A DNA stretch of 8,720 nucleotides from Gammaproteobacteria bacterium (GCA_021151625.1 JAGKWY010000139.1:1-8720), one strand, 5' to 3'. Positions 1 to 7,249 are shown, numbered from the stretch's first letter. The notes: generated from the letters alone by a model not told the origin. Numbers and translations: made by a program.

Positions 1-25
1 CCAGTGCAGGAGTAACAGCGCTCAT
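1..25 (-). CDS. tsf: Elongation factor Ts, first 8 codons only (runs off the left edge)
   Basis: The minus strand reads MSAVTPAL from an ATG at 25, preceded by a good Shine-Dalgarno sequence GAGGAA (complement of 32-37) 6 to 8 bases upstream. Eight residues cannot identify a family alone. The call rests on position: the gene follows rpsB on the same strand, and rpsB-tsf is among the most conserved bacterial gene pairs. EF-Ts recycles EF-Tu by exchanging GDP for GTP in the cytoplasm. The rest of the gene lies outside the window. The 126-base spacer to rpsB holds a terminator-like hairpin, so tsf may receive only part of the rpsB transcription. Confidence 0.82.
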
Positions 26-62
26 GGTTAATTCCTCAAATAAAAGTGTTCGAATTCAAGTT

Positions 63-84
63 AAAAAAGGGGGCCAAGCCCCCT
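63..84 (-). terminator. Terminator-like hairpin / attenuator between rpsB and tsf
   Basis: Bases 69-74 (GGGGGC) pair with 78-83 (GCCCCC) around a 3-base loop, with one further A-T pair (68/84). Read on the minus strand, the GC-rich stem is followed directly by a run of T (complement of the A run at 63-68), the classic intrinsic terminator layout. It lies about 68 bases after the rpsB stop and 38 before the tsf start. Because tsf is essential and has no other obvious promoter here, partial termination is more likely than a full stop. From memory, a similar intercistronic structure has been noted in the E. coli rpsB-tsf operon. Confidence 0.75.
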
Positions 85-151
85 CTTCCGACAACCCTGA
101 GCGCGAAGCTAGCAGGGCTATATTGTCGTTTAATTACTGCGGTCGCTAAAA

Positions 152-889
152 TTACTCAGCAGAACCTTCAGCAGCAACATACTCATCTTTGTTTGGTACA
201 GATGAAGCAGACTTGGAACCTTCCAGGCACGCATCAGCAATTGCAGATACATACAACTTGATCGCACGGATGGCGTCGTCGTTGCCAGGAATTACGTAGT
301 CAACACCTTCAGGGTTGCTGTTGGTATCAACGATACCGATAACAGGAATACCCAGCTTGTTAGCTTCTTGAATGGCAATGCGCTCGTGATCAACGTCAAT
401 TACGAACATTGCATCAGGCAAACCAGCGATGTTTTTGATACCACCGATAGAGCGCTCCAGCTTCTCCATATCACGGCTGCGCATCAGCGCTTCTTTCTTG
501 GTCAATTTCAAGAAAGTACCGTCCTGGCTTTGAGCAGTCAGGTCAGACAGACGACGGATAGAAGCACGAATGGTTTTGTAGTTGGTGAGCATACCGCCCA
601 ACCAACGATGGCTAACGTATGGTTGACCAGCGCGTTCAGCTTGCTCTTTGATGGTCTTTTGCGCAGCGCGCTTGGTACCAACAAACAGGATTTTTTTCTT
701 TTGTGAAGCCAGTTGAGTGATCAACGCCAGAGCTTCATTGAACGCTGGAACAGTGTGCTCCAGGTTGATGATATGAATCTTGTTACGCGCACCGAAGATG
801 TACTTACCCATCTTTGGGTTCCAGTAACGGGTTTGGTGACCGAAGTGGACACCGGCAGACAACATGTCGCGCATGCTTACTTGTGGCAT
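152..889 (-). CDS. rpsB: 30S ribosomal protein S2
   Basis: The 245-residue product is full length (E. coli S2 is 241) and matches the family along its whole length. Landmarks are MRDMLSAGVHFGHQTRYWNP at 6-25, FGARNKIHIINLEHTVPAFN near 32-51, ILFVGTKRAA, HRWLGGMLTNYKT, TKKEALMRSRDMEKLERS, GLPDAMFVIDVDHE and VDYVIPGNDDAIRAI. S2 binds late at the 30S head-body junction and is needed to recruit S1. The ATG at 889 has AGGA (complement of 898-901) about 8 bases upstream and gives the family's standard N-terminus. The acidic C-terminal tail differs from E. coli, as is usual in this family. It is transcribed away from uxuA and leads into tsf. A probable promoter and a foldable leader lie just upstream. 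Confidence 0.98.
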   Translation of the reverse strand: MPQVSMRDMLSAGVHFGHQTRYWNPKMGKYIFGARNKIHIINLEHTVPAFNEALALITQLASQKKKILFVGTKRAAQKTIKEQAERAGQPYVSHRWLGGMLTNYKTIRASIRRLSDLTAQSQDGTFLKLTKKEALMRSRDMEKLERSIGGIKNIAGLPDAMFVIDVDHERIAIQEANKLGIPVIGIVDTNSNPEGVDYVIPGNDDAIRAIKLYVSAIADACLEGSKSASSVPNKDEYVAAEGSAE

Positions 890-897
890 TTTAGTAT

Positions 898-936
898 TCC
901 TACTGGGTTAGGCCTCCATACACCCCGCTAAGAGGC
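898..936 (-). promoter_or_regulatory. Candidate structured rpsB leader (possible S2 autoregulatory site)
   Basis: On the minus strand GCCUC (936-932) can pair with GAGGC (916-912). The loop of this stem contains GGGU (925-922), which can pair with ACCC (908-905) just before the Shine-Dalgarno AGGA (901-898), giving an H-type pseudoknot. An alternative stem UUAG (931-928)/CUAA (911-908) competes with it. Gammaproteobacterial rpsB mRNAs are known to carry a conserved leader through which S2 represses rpsB-tsf. That this element is the equivalent is an inference from position and fold. The nearest good promoter would start transcription at about 934-936, putting the first stem at the very 5' end, which is a weakness of the model. 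Confidence 0.42.
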
Positions 937-940
937 GCGC

Positions 941-969
941 TTTATACCATAAAAAATCCACCAGATAAA
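941..969 (-). promoter_or_regulatory. Probable extended -10 promoter for rpsB-tsf
   Basis: The minus strand contains TGGTATAAA (949-941): an extended -10 (TGn) joined to TATAAA, five of six matches to TATAAT. A GC-only discriminator GCGCGC (940-935) follows directly, as is typical of stringently controlled ribosomal promoters. The -35 region at 17 bp spacing (TTTATC, 969-964) is poor, which fits reliance on the extended -10. The predicted start near 934 would give a leader of about 45 bases. No start-site data are available. Confidence 0.6.
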
Positions 970-1091
970 CCTAAATCCCTTGTCGCTGCTGTATTTTGGC
1001 AAATGTAAGGAACTGCATATCCCTCTAGGCTGCGCCCCAATCAACTTGTACACTAGTTAAGTCGACTCACAGAAACTCCCGAGAGCTCATC

Positions 1092-2282
1092 ATGAAAGAA
1101 ACCTGGCGTTGGTTTGGCCCCAAAGATACCGTTAGCCTGCAGAACATCGCCCAAGCCGGCGCAACCGGCATTGTGACTTCGCTCCATCATATTCCCACCG
1201 GTGCTGCCTGGCCCATGGCCGACATCCTGGAGCGCAAAAAACTCATTGAGGATCATGGACTTGAATGGGCTGTAATCGAAAGCATCCCACTCCATAACGA
1301 TATCAAAACCCGCACCGGCAACTTCCAGCAATACATCGACAACTACAAAGAATCGCTGCGCAATGTGGGCGCCGCAGGCGTTCGCGATGTCTGCTACAAC
1401 TTTATGCCTGTGGTGGACTGGACCCGCACCAACCTGAACTACACACTACCCAACAACGCCCGCGCCCTGCGTTTTGAGATGAGCGACTTCGCCGCTTACG
1501 ATGTTTATATCTTGCAGCGCCCCGGTGCGGAACAATCCTATCGCCCTGACGTACTCGCGAAAGCCAAGGCACGCCTGGATGCTATGAGCACGGAAGAAAA
1601 GACCCTGCTGGAAAAAAATATCATTGCCGGATTGCCTGGCGGCGAAGGCTCCTATGACCGCGAAGGCATTCGCGCCGCTATCGACCTGTTTATTAAAATG
1701 GGCGATGAAGGCATGCGCGCCAACCTGTTTGCCTTTTTGCGCGAAGTGATCCCGGTGGCCGAAGAGGCCGGAGTGCGTATGGCCATCCACCCGGATGACC
1801 CACCTTTCTCACTCTTTGGTTTGCCGCGTGTAGTATCCACTGCGGATGATGCCCGCGCCTTGCTGAATGCCGTACCCAGCCCTGCTAACGGATTGACGCT
1901 TTGCGCCGGTTCTTATGGTGCCCGCTGTGACAACGATCTGGTCGCTATGGCGCGTGAGTTTGGCGAACGTATCTACTTCGTGCACCTGCGCAATATCAAG
2001 CGTGAAGAAGACGGCTCCTTCTTTGAGTCCGACCATCTGGATGGCGACAACGATATGGTTGGCTTGATTGAAGCCTTATTAGATGAGGAAGACCGTCGCA
2101 AAAAAGCAGGCGCGGCGCTGCCACCAATCGCCATGCGCCCTGACCACGGCCATTTAATGGGCGATGAAATTGGCAAGGCAGGCATCAACCCTGGCTACTC
2201 TTATGCAGGCCGCATGAAAGGCCTGGCGGAGCTGCGCGGGGTAATTCATGCGCTCACCAGTTTGCGTCGTCGCACTGCCTGA
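1092..2282 (+). CDS. uxuA: Mannonate dehydratase
   Basis: The 396-residue product (E. coli UxuA is 394) converts D-mannonate to 2-keto-3-deoxy-D-gluconate in the cytoplasm, the dehydration step of glucuronate catabolism. The N-terminus MKETWRWFGPKDTVSL and the block GATGIVTSLHHIP are typical of UxuA. Likely metal and active-site residues of the TIM-barrel fold are visible: His233 in AIHPDDPP, Cys271 in LTLCAGSYGA, His298 in YFVHLRNI, and Asp351-His352 in MRPDHGHLMGDE. The family uses Mn2+ or Fe2+. The start has only a weak GAGAG (1081-1085) six bases upstream, but the N-terminus fits the family, so I keep it. No other hexuronate gene (uxuB, uxaC, kdgK, regulator) is in the window. It stands alone between rpsB and map, with about 200 bases upstream and a hairpin just downstream, suggesting its own transcription unit. 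I found no convincing promoter: TTGGCA (996-1001) lacks a good -10 partner. Confidence 0.97.
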   Translation: MKETWRWFGPKDTVSLQNIAQAGATGIVTSLHHIPTGAAWPMADILERKKLIEDHGLEWAVIESIPLHNDIKTRTGNFQQYIDNYKESLRNVGAAGVRDVCYNFMPVVDWTRTNLNYTLPNNARALRFEMSDFAAYDVYILQRPGAEQSYRPDVLAKAKARLDAMSTEEKTLLEKNIIAGLPGGEGSYDREGIRAAIDLFIKMGDEGMRANLFAFLREVIPVAEEAGVRMAIHPDDPPFSLFGLPRVVSTADDARALLNAVPSPANGLTLCAGSYGARCDNDLVAMAREFGERIYFVHLRNIKREEDGSFFESDHLDGDNDMVGLIEALLDEEDRRKKAGAALPPIAMRPDHGHLMGDEIGKAGINPGYSYAGRMKGLAELRGVIHALTSLRRRTA

Positions 2283-2303
2283 TCCAATATTCACCATCAT
2301 TTC

Positions 2304-2321
2304 GGGGGAGGCAGCTCCCCC
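2304..2321. terminator. Perfect 7-bp GC-rich hairpin after uxuA (weak terminator candidate)
   Basis: GGGGGAG (2304-2310) pairs with CTCCCCC (2315-2321) across the tetraloop GCAG, 22 bases after the uxuA stop. Neither side is followed by a T run (AACACCCACC downstream on plus; GAAATGATGG on minus), so it is not a standard intrinsic terminator. It could protect the uxuA mRNA 3' end or cooperate with Rho. The position supports a role at the end of uxuA; the mechanism is not shown. Confidence 0.4.
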
Positions 2322-2361
2322 AACACCCACCGCACCAAATCCTCCGCAAAAGAATTCCCGC

Positions 2362-2392
2362 TTGATCTATTGACCCAATAGAGGATTGATCT
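2362..2392. repeat. 17-bp palindrome flanked by a TTGATCT direct repeat, upstream of map
   Basis: TCTATTG (2366-2372) and CAATAGA (2376-2382) form a perfect inverted repeat around ACC. The heptamer TTGATCT occurs at 2362-2368, overlapping the left arm, and again at 2386-2392, exactly 24 bases further on. The group ends just before the predicted -35 of the map promoter. This layout suits a dimeric regulator's operator, but the palindrome could equally be a short RNA hairpin or chance. I do not recognise a known regulator's consensus. Confidence 0.4.
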
Positions 2393-2422
2393 TGGGCAAA
2401 CAGGGCAGGAATCGTTTAGAAT
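2393..2422 (+). promoter_or_regulatory. Candidate sigma70 promoter for the map-glnD-dapC operon
   Basis: TAGAAT (2417-2422) matches the -10 consensus at five of six positions. At 18 bp spacing the -35 is TGGGCA (2393-2398), four of six. Transcription would begin near 2429, leaving a leader of about 33 bases before the map start. It is the best promoter candidate I see in the 179-base uxuA-map spacer. Map, glnD and the genes beyond are packed so tightly that this promoter could serve all of them. Confidence 0.5.
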
Positions 2423-2461
2423 GCAGCATATTTTCAATCACAGTCGAGATTGCCTGAATTC

Positions 2462-3235
2462 ATGTCAGTTACTATCAAAACCCCGGAAGAAATCGAAAAA
2501 ATGCGCATCGCCGGCCGCATGGCTGCTGAAGTGCTGGAAATGATTGGCCAGTATGTTCAACCCGGCGTAACCACTGCCGAGCTGGATAAAATCTGTCACG
2601 ATCACATTGTCAATGTACAAAAAGCCATTCCCGCCTGCCTTGGCTATCGCGGTTTTCCAAAATCGATTTGCACCTCAGTCAATCAGGTTGTCTGCCACGG
2701 TATACCTTCAGACAAGAAAGTGCTCAAGTCAGGTGACATTATTAATATTGATGTCACGGTGATTTATGAGGGTTACCACGGCGATACCAGCGCTATGTAT
2801 TTTGTAGGTACTCCTGCACCGCACGCGGAGCGTTTGGTAAAAGTGACCCAGGATTGTATGTACAAGGCAATCCAGTTAGTAAAACCCGGCTGTCGTTTGG
2901 GCGATATAGGTCACGTCATTCAGGAATATGCCGAAGCCAATTACTATTCGGTGGTACGCGAATATTGCGGCCATGGTATTGGCAAAGTATTCCATGAAGA
3001 TCCGCAAATTCTGCACTACGGCCGCCCTGGCACCGGCATGGAATTAAAAGAAGGCATGTGCTTTACCATTGAACCCATGATTAACGCCGGTAAGCCACAT
3101 ACCAAATTAAAAAGTGATGGCTGGACGGTAGAAACCAAAGATGGTCGTCTCTCCGCACAGTGGGAGCACACCATGATTGTCACCAAAGACGGTGTAGAGG
3201 TATTCACCGCTCGCGCTGGCGAAGTTTTCAATTAA
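2462..3235 (+). CDS. map: Type I methionine aminopeptidase
   Basis: The 257-residue enzyme removes the initiator methionine from nascent proteins in the cytoplasm when the second residue is small. All five metal ligands of the pita-bread fold are present at the same numbers as in E. coli: Asp97, Asp108, His171, Glu204 and Glu235, with substrate-site His79 in VCHGIP. This exact agreement supports the ATG at 2462. An in-frame TTG at 2450 would add only MPEF and has no ribosome binding site. The chosen start itself has only a weak GAGA (2446-2449). There is no N-terminal zinc-finger extension, as expected for a bacterial type Ia enzyme. Its stop codon overlaps the first base of the next start (TAATG at 3233-3237), indicating translational coupling to glnD. 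Map beside glnD and rpsB is a familiar gammaproteobacterial arrangement. Confidence 0.98.
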   Translation: MSVTIKTPEEIEKMRIAGRMAAEVLEMIGQYVQPGVTTAELDKICHDHIVNVQKAIPACLGYRGFPKSICTSVNQVVCHGIPSDKKVLKSGDIINIDVTVIYEGYHGDTSAMYFVGTPAPHAERLVKVTQDCMYKAIQLVKPGCRLGDIGHVIQEYAEANYYSVVREYCGHGIGKVFHEDPQILHYGRPGTGMELKEGMCFTIEPMINAGKPHTKLKSDGWTVETKDGRLSAQWEHTMIVTKDGVEVFTARAGEVFN

Positions 3236-6015
3236 TGGCAATTAACGATTGGGTTGCGCGCGTGCTGGGCAAGCGCGCAACACCTGTTATTACTCCACCA
3301 CCACAGCCTCAGGAATCCGGTAAACCCATGTCGATGTCTGCAGTGCCCTATTTTGAACGGCCATTATTTTTCTTTGACCAAAGTCGTTTCCGCCGCGCAC
3401 TCGCTGAAAAGCCGATTATTACCGTATTTAAAGATGCAATTAATGCAGCAAGTACACAGGCCAATCGCCGCTTCATTGAAGGTGAGGATATTCGCGCACT
3501 GGTGTATGAACGCGCACTATTTATCGATTGCGTGTTGCACTACGCGTGGCATCAATTCACATGGCCAGACAGTATCAGCCTGGAAGCTGTGGGTGGTTAC
3601 GGGCGCGGCGAGCTGCACCCGGGTTCCGACATAGATTTATTAATCCTGCATCGCCCCGAAGTCTTTGAGCGCTGCAAAGAAAATATCGAAAAATTTCTCA
3701 CACTGCTGTGGGACATAGGTTTGGAAATCGGCAGCAGTGTTCGCACCGTAAAGCAAACTATTGAAATTGCCCGTACCGATATTACCGTTGCCACCAACAT
3801 CATGGAATCGCGCACACTGGTGGGTGATCCGTCACTGCGCATGGAATTAGTGCAGGCCTCAGCGCCAGATAAAATCTGGTCGGTCGAAGAATTTTTTCGT
3901 GCGAAATATCAGGAACAGCAAGAACGCCATAAAAAATACAACGACACCGAGTACAACCTGGAACCCAATATCAAAAATGCGCCCGGTGGTTTGCGCGATA
4001 TCCAAACCATCAGCTGGGTAACCAAACGTTATTTTGGTGTGCGCACCCTAAAACAATTGGAAGGCAAAGGCTTTTTTACCGACGAAGAGTTTTCCCTGCT
4101 CAACTCCGGCGAAGAATATTTATGGCGCGTGCGCTATGCATTACACATGGTCGCCAAACGCGCCGAAGAAAGATTGCTATTTGACTACCAGCGCGAAATC
4201 GCGAAGTTCTTTGGCTATACCGACAGCCATGAGGGGCTGGCAGTCGAGCAGTTCATGCACAAGTACTATCGCACTGTACTGGCATTACGCGAATTAAATG
4301 ATGTGGTTTTGCAATTTCTGTCTGAAGCAATTTTGCAAAAAGGCAAAACCAAAAGTGTGGTTTCGATTAATGAGCGTTTCCAGTTACGCGATAATTTTAT
4401 CGAAGCAACTCACACCTACGTATTTGAAGAAAACCCGTCAGCACTGCTGGAAATGTTTGTGCTTATGGCACAAAACCCGCAAATTGTTGGTGTGCGCGCC
4501 TCCACCATTCGCTGGATTCGCGAGAGCCGCCATTTAATCGATGACAACTTCCGCACCAATCCAAAGAACACCCAGCTTTTTATTAAGCTATTGCAACAAC
4601 CCGCCGGTTTGGTTGAGCAATTAAAGCGCATGTCACGCTACGGCATTCTCGGTTTGTACCTACCAGAATTTGGTCAGGTTACCGGCCAGATGCAACACGA
4701 TTTATTTCACATCTACACTGTGGATGCACACACACTGAAAGTGGTGCAGAACATGTGTAACTTTTTACTGCCGTCGGCAAAAGAAGATTTCCCCGTAGCT
4801 GCGCACATTATGACGCGCCTGCCCAAACTGGAACTGCTTTACATCTCTGGCTTGTATCACGATATCGGCAAGGGTCGCGGCGGTGATCACTCTACTCTGG
4901 GCGCCGTAGATGCCGAAGAGTTTTGTGCGCGCCACGGCATATCCCCGCGCGAAACACGCCTGATCTGCTGGCTGGTAGAAAAGCATTTGTTGATGTCGCA
5001 AGTATCACAAAAGCAGGATATTTCCGACCCGGAAGTGATCCATAAATTTGCACTGACCGTTGGCGACCAGTTACACCTGGATTATTTGTATTGTTTAACA
5101 GTGGCCGATATTAACGGCACCAATAAAGAATTATGGAACACCTGGCGCGCCAGCTTATTGCGTCAACTTTATTTGGATACTCGTCGCGCCCTGCGCCGCG
5201 GTCTGGAAAATAATGTCGACAAACACGACTTAATTGAAGAGACCCAGCAAGCGGCCATCCGCAAACTTGCACGCAAAGGTTTAAGCAAAGAGCAAGTGCT
5301 AGCACTCTGGGGCGATATGGGTGATGACTATTTCCTGCGCGAAAACTTTGTCGATATTGCCTGGCACACCGAAGCCATTGCTGCACGCGCCGACAACAAA
5401 CCATTAATCCTGATTAAAAAAACCACCAGCAAAGAGTTAGCGGGTGCAACACAAATTTTCGTCTATAGCCAAAACCAGAAGAATGTGTTTGTTGCTGCAG
5501 CTACAGCCTTAAGTCAGTTAAACCTGAGTATTCAGGACGCCAAGATTTACAGCTCAAAATCCGGTTACACCATAGACACTTTCTTTGTACTTAATGAAGA
5601 TGGAAAACCACTGGGCAACAATGCAACCCTGCTTAAGCAAATCCAGAAAGCGCTACTGGAAGAGTTGAGTCTGGTCGATAACTATCGCGATGTCATTGGC
5701 CGCCGTACTCCGCGCCGCCTGAAATACTTTGCATCGCCCACGCGCACATCACTCAGCACCGACACCATTCGCAATTGCAGCGTACTGGAAGTTATCAGCC
5801 CTGACCGCCCTGGCCTGCTCGCCTGTATTGGTCGCATATTTATGGATTTCGATATCCAACTGCTCAACGCCAAAATCGCCACCCTCGGCGAACGTGTTGA
5901 AGATATGTTTTTTATCGCCGACAGCGAAGGCAAACCTTTAAGTGATGCATCTGTGTGCGAAAAGTTGCAGCAAGAAATTCGCGAGCAACTGGACAAGCGT
6001 GTCGACAAACTTTAA
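3235..6015 (+). CDS. glnD: Bifunctional uridylyltransferase/uridylyl-removing enzyme for PII
   Basis: GlnD senses glutamine and adds UMP to, or removes it from, PII proteins (GlnB/GlnK), thereby controlling glutamine synthetase and nitrogen regulation. From the ATG at 3235 the product has 926 residues. In order: the nucleotidyltransferase motif GGYGRGELHPGSDID at 120-134 with its metal-binding GSDxD; the PII-uridylyltransferase region including YNLEPNIKNAPGGLRDIQ; an HD hydrolase motif HDIGKGRGGDHS at 542-553; and two C-terminal ACT domains, about 738-815 and 849-925 (second one starting SVLEVISPDRPGLL). All activities therefore look intact. The start is uncertain. ATG 3235 overlaps the map stop and fits coupling, but it adds about 31 residues, with a proline-rich PPPQPQ stretch, to the usual family N-terminus. 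Internal in-frame ATGs at 3328 and 3334 give 895 and 893 residues, nearer the usual 890-900; 3328 has AGGA 13 bases upstream. An even longer reading inside map is not credible. Confidence 0.97.
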   Translation: MAINDWVARVLGKRATPVITPPPQPQESGKPMSMSAVPYFERPLFFFDQSRFRRALAEKPIITVFKDAINAASTQANRRFIEGEDIRALVYERALFIDCVLHYAWHQFTWPDSISLEAVGGYGRGELHPGSDIDLLILHRPEVFERCKENIEKFLTLLWDIGLEIGSSVRTVKQTIEIARTDITVATNIMESRTLVGDPSLRMELVQASAPDKIWSVEEFFRAKYQEQQERHKKYNDTEYNLEPNIKNAPGGLRDIQTISWVTKRYFGVRTLKQLEGKGFFTDEEFSLLNSGEEYLWRVRYALHMVAKRAEERLLFDYQREIAKFFGYTDSHEGLAVEQFMHKYYRTVLALRELNDVVLQFLSEAILQKGKTKSVVSINERFQLRDNFIEATHTYVFEENPSALLEMFVLMAQNPQIVGVRASTIRWIRESRHLIDDNFRTNPKNTQLFIKLLQQPAGLVEQLKRMSRYGILGLYLPEFGQVTGQMQHDLFHIYTVDAHTLKVVQNMCNFLLPSAKEDFPVAAHIMTRLPKLELLYISGLYHDIGKGRGGDHSTLGAVDAEEFCARHGISPRETRLICWLVEKHLLMSQVSQKQDISDPEVIHKFALTVGDQLHLDYLYCLTVADINGTNKELWNTWRASLLRQLYLDTRRALRRGLENNVDKHDLIEETQQAAIRKLARKGLSKEQVLALWGDMGDDYFLRENFVDIAWHTEAIAARADNKPLILIKKTTSKELAGATQIFVYSQNQKNVFVAAATALSQLNLSIQDAKIYSSKSGYTIDTFFVLNEDGKPLGNNATLLKQIQKALLEELSLVDNYRDVIGRRTPRRLKYFASPTRTSLSTDTIRNCSVLEVISPDRPGLLACIGRIFMDFDIQLLNAKIATLGERVEDMFFIADSEGKPLSDASVCEKLQQEIREQLDKRVDKL

Positions 6016-6040
6016 CTGAACCAGACCTTCATAGAATTAG

Positions 6041-7249
6041 ATGGCAATCATGAACCCGGATTTAAACCTGTTACATCCATACCCGTTTGAAAAACTGGCT
6101 GCGCTCAAAGCGGCGGTCAGTGCTCCTGCACACCTGAAAGACATTATGCTTTCTATTGGCGAACCCAAACACGAACCGCCTGCATTTGTATTGGAAACAC
6201 TGGTTAGCAACTTAGCGAAATTATCCAACTACCCCACCACCAAAGGCTTACCCGAATTGCGCGAAGCTATTGCAGCCTGGGCCAGCAAACGTTTCCAATT
6301 AAATACAGGGACCTTTACTGCCGATAAGCACGTTCTGCCAGTTAACGGAACGCGCGAAGCACTGTTTGCATTTGCACAGGCCATTGTCGATCGCAGCAAG
6401 CCTGATCCGCTGATTGTGTCACCCAACCCGTTTTATCAAATCTATGAAGGCGCAGCACTGCTCTCTGGCGCACAACCTTATTTTTTAAATTGCACACCAG
6501 AGAATAATTTTATTCCGGATTTTGCTGCAATACCTGCCGACGTATGGCAACGCTGCCAGCTGTTATTTATTTGCTCGCCGGGAAACCCAACCGGTGCCGT
6601 AATGAGCACTACACAGTTAAAAGAACTGATTGCACTCGCAGACCAATACGATTTCGTAATTGCCTCCGATGAATGCTACTCCGAACTCTATTTTGACGAA
6701 GCCAATCCACCCGCCGGTTTATTGCAGGCCTGCGCGGAATTAGGTCGCGATGACTTTGCCCGTTGCGTGGTTTTTCATAGCTTATCCAAACGCTCAAACC
6801 TGCCGGGGTTGCGCTCAGGCTTTGTCGGCGGCGATGCAAAAATTCTGGAAAAATTCCTGCTCTACCGTACCTATCACGGTTGCGCCATGCCTGTACCAAC
6901 CCAATTGGCAAGTGTCGCCGCATGGCAAGATGAACAGCATGTAATTGAAAATCGCACCGCGTATCGCCAAAAATTTGATGCAGTGCTGGATGTACTTGCA
7001 GGTGTATTACCCGTTGCCAAACCCGATGCCAGTTTTTATCTTTGGCCTCAAACACCCATCAAAGGTGAAGCTTTTGCGCAGCAGCTATTTGCCCAACAAA
7101 AAGTAACTGTGCTTCCTGGCAGCTATTTAGCACGCGAAGCCAACGGCATTAATCCGGGGGAGCATTATGTGCGTATGGCGCTGGTTGCTCCGCTGGCAGA
7201 ATGTGTTGAAGCAGCCCAGCGTATTAAACAATTTGTACAATCGTTATAA
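6041..7249 (+). CDS. dapC: Succinyldiaminopimelate aminotransferase
   Basis: This PLP enzyme (fold type I) transfers an amino group from glutamate to N-succinyl-2-amino-6-ketopimelate, giving N-succinyl-LL-2,6-diaminopimelate on the route to lysine and peptidoglycan. The 402-residue sequence shows HPYPFEKLAALK and LSIGEPKHEPPAFV at the N-terminus, as in Pseudomonas DapC. It also has SPGNPTG (Asn182), DECYSEL (Asp210 and Tyr213, PLP contacts), SLSKRSN with the Schiff-base Lys250, and Arg378 in HYVRMAL, which should bind the substrate carboxylate. It begins 25 bases after glnD. Neither ATG 6041 nor the in-frame ATG 6050 (MNPDLNLL) has a strong ribosome binding site, so the first three residues are uncertain. 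Nearby dapD, three genes on, supports the DapC call over other aspartate-family aminotransferases. Residual doubt is only about substrate. Confidence 0.93.
   Translation: MAIMNPDLNLLHPYPFEKLAALKAAVSAPAHLKDIMLSIGEPKHEPPAFVLETLVSNLAKLSNYPTTKGLPELREAIAAWASKRFQLNTGTFTADKHVLPVNGTREALFAFAQAIVDRSKPDPLIVSPNPFYQIYEGAALLSGAQPYFLNCTPENNFIPDFAAIPADVWQRCQLLFICSPGNPTGAVMSTTQLKELIALADQYDFVIASDECYSELYFDEANPPAGLLQACAELGRDDFARCVVFHSLSKRSNLPGLRSGFVGGDAKILEKFLLYRTYHGCAMPVPTQLASVAAWQDEQHVIENRTAYRQKFDAVLDVLAGVLPVAKPDASFYLWPQTPIKGEAFAQQLFAQQKVTVLPGSYLAREANGINPGEHYVRMALVAPLAECVEAAQRIKQFVQSL

Noticed and set aside
46..261. Plus-strand open frame spanning the rpsB-tsf spacer
   Set aside because: It crosses the terminator hairpin and the rpsB C-terminus and has no ribosome binding site or family resemblance.
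980..1009. TTGTCG ... TGTAAG as a uxuA promoter
   Set aside because: Each box matches only four of six positions at 18 bp spacing, no better than background in this spacer.
1045..1063. Imperfect dyad (ACTT...AAGT with an internal ACTAGT) upstream of uxuA as a UxuR/GntR operator
   Set aside because: Only the outer four bases and a central motif are symmetric, and it does not match the operator consensus I know for these regulators.
1446..2188. Several open frames antisense to uxuA
   Set aside because: They are shadows of a well-conserved gene, with no start signals or recognisable protein features.
2450..2461. Upstream in-frame TTG start for map, adding MPEF
   Set aside because: It has no ribosome binding site, and the ATG at 2462 puts all five metal ligands at exactly the E. 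coli residue numbers.
3160..3234. Upstream extension of the glnD frame inside map
   Set aside because: It lies wholly within the conserved map C-terminus and has no family similarity.
5682..6008. 108-codon open frame antisense to the glnD C-terminus
   Set aside because: It is serine/arginine-rich shadow coding opposite the conserved second ACT domain.
6609..7055. 148-codon open frame antisense to dapC
   Set aside because: It overlaps the PLP-binding core of dapC and has a random-looking composition.
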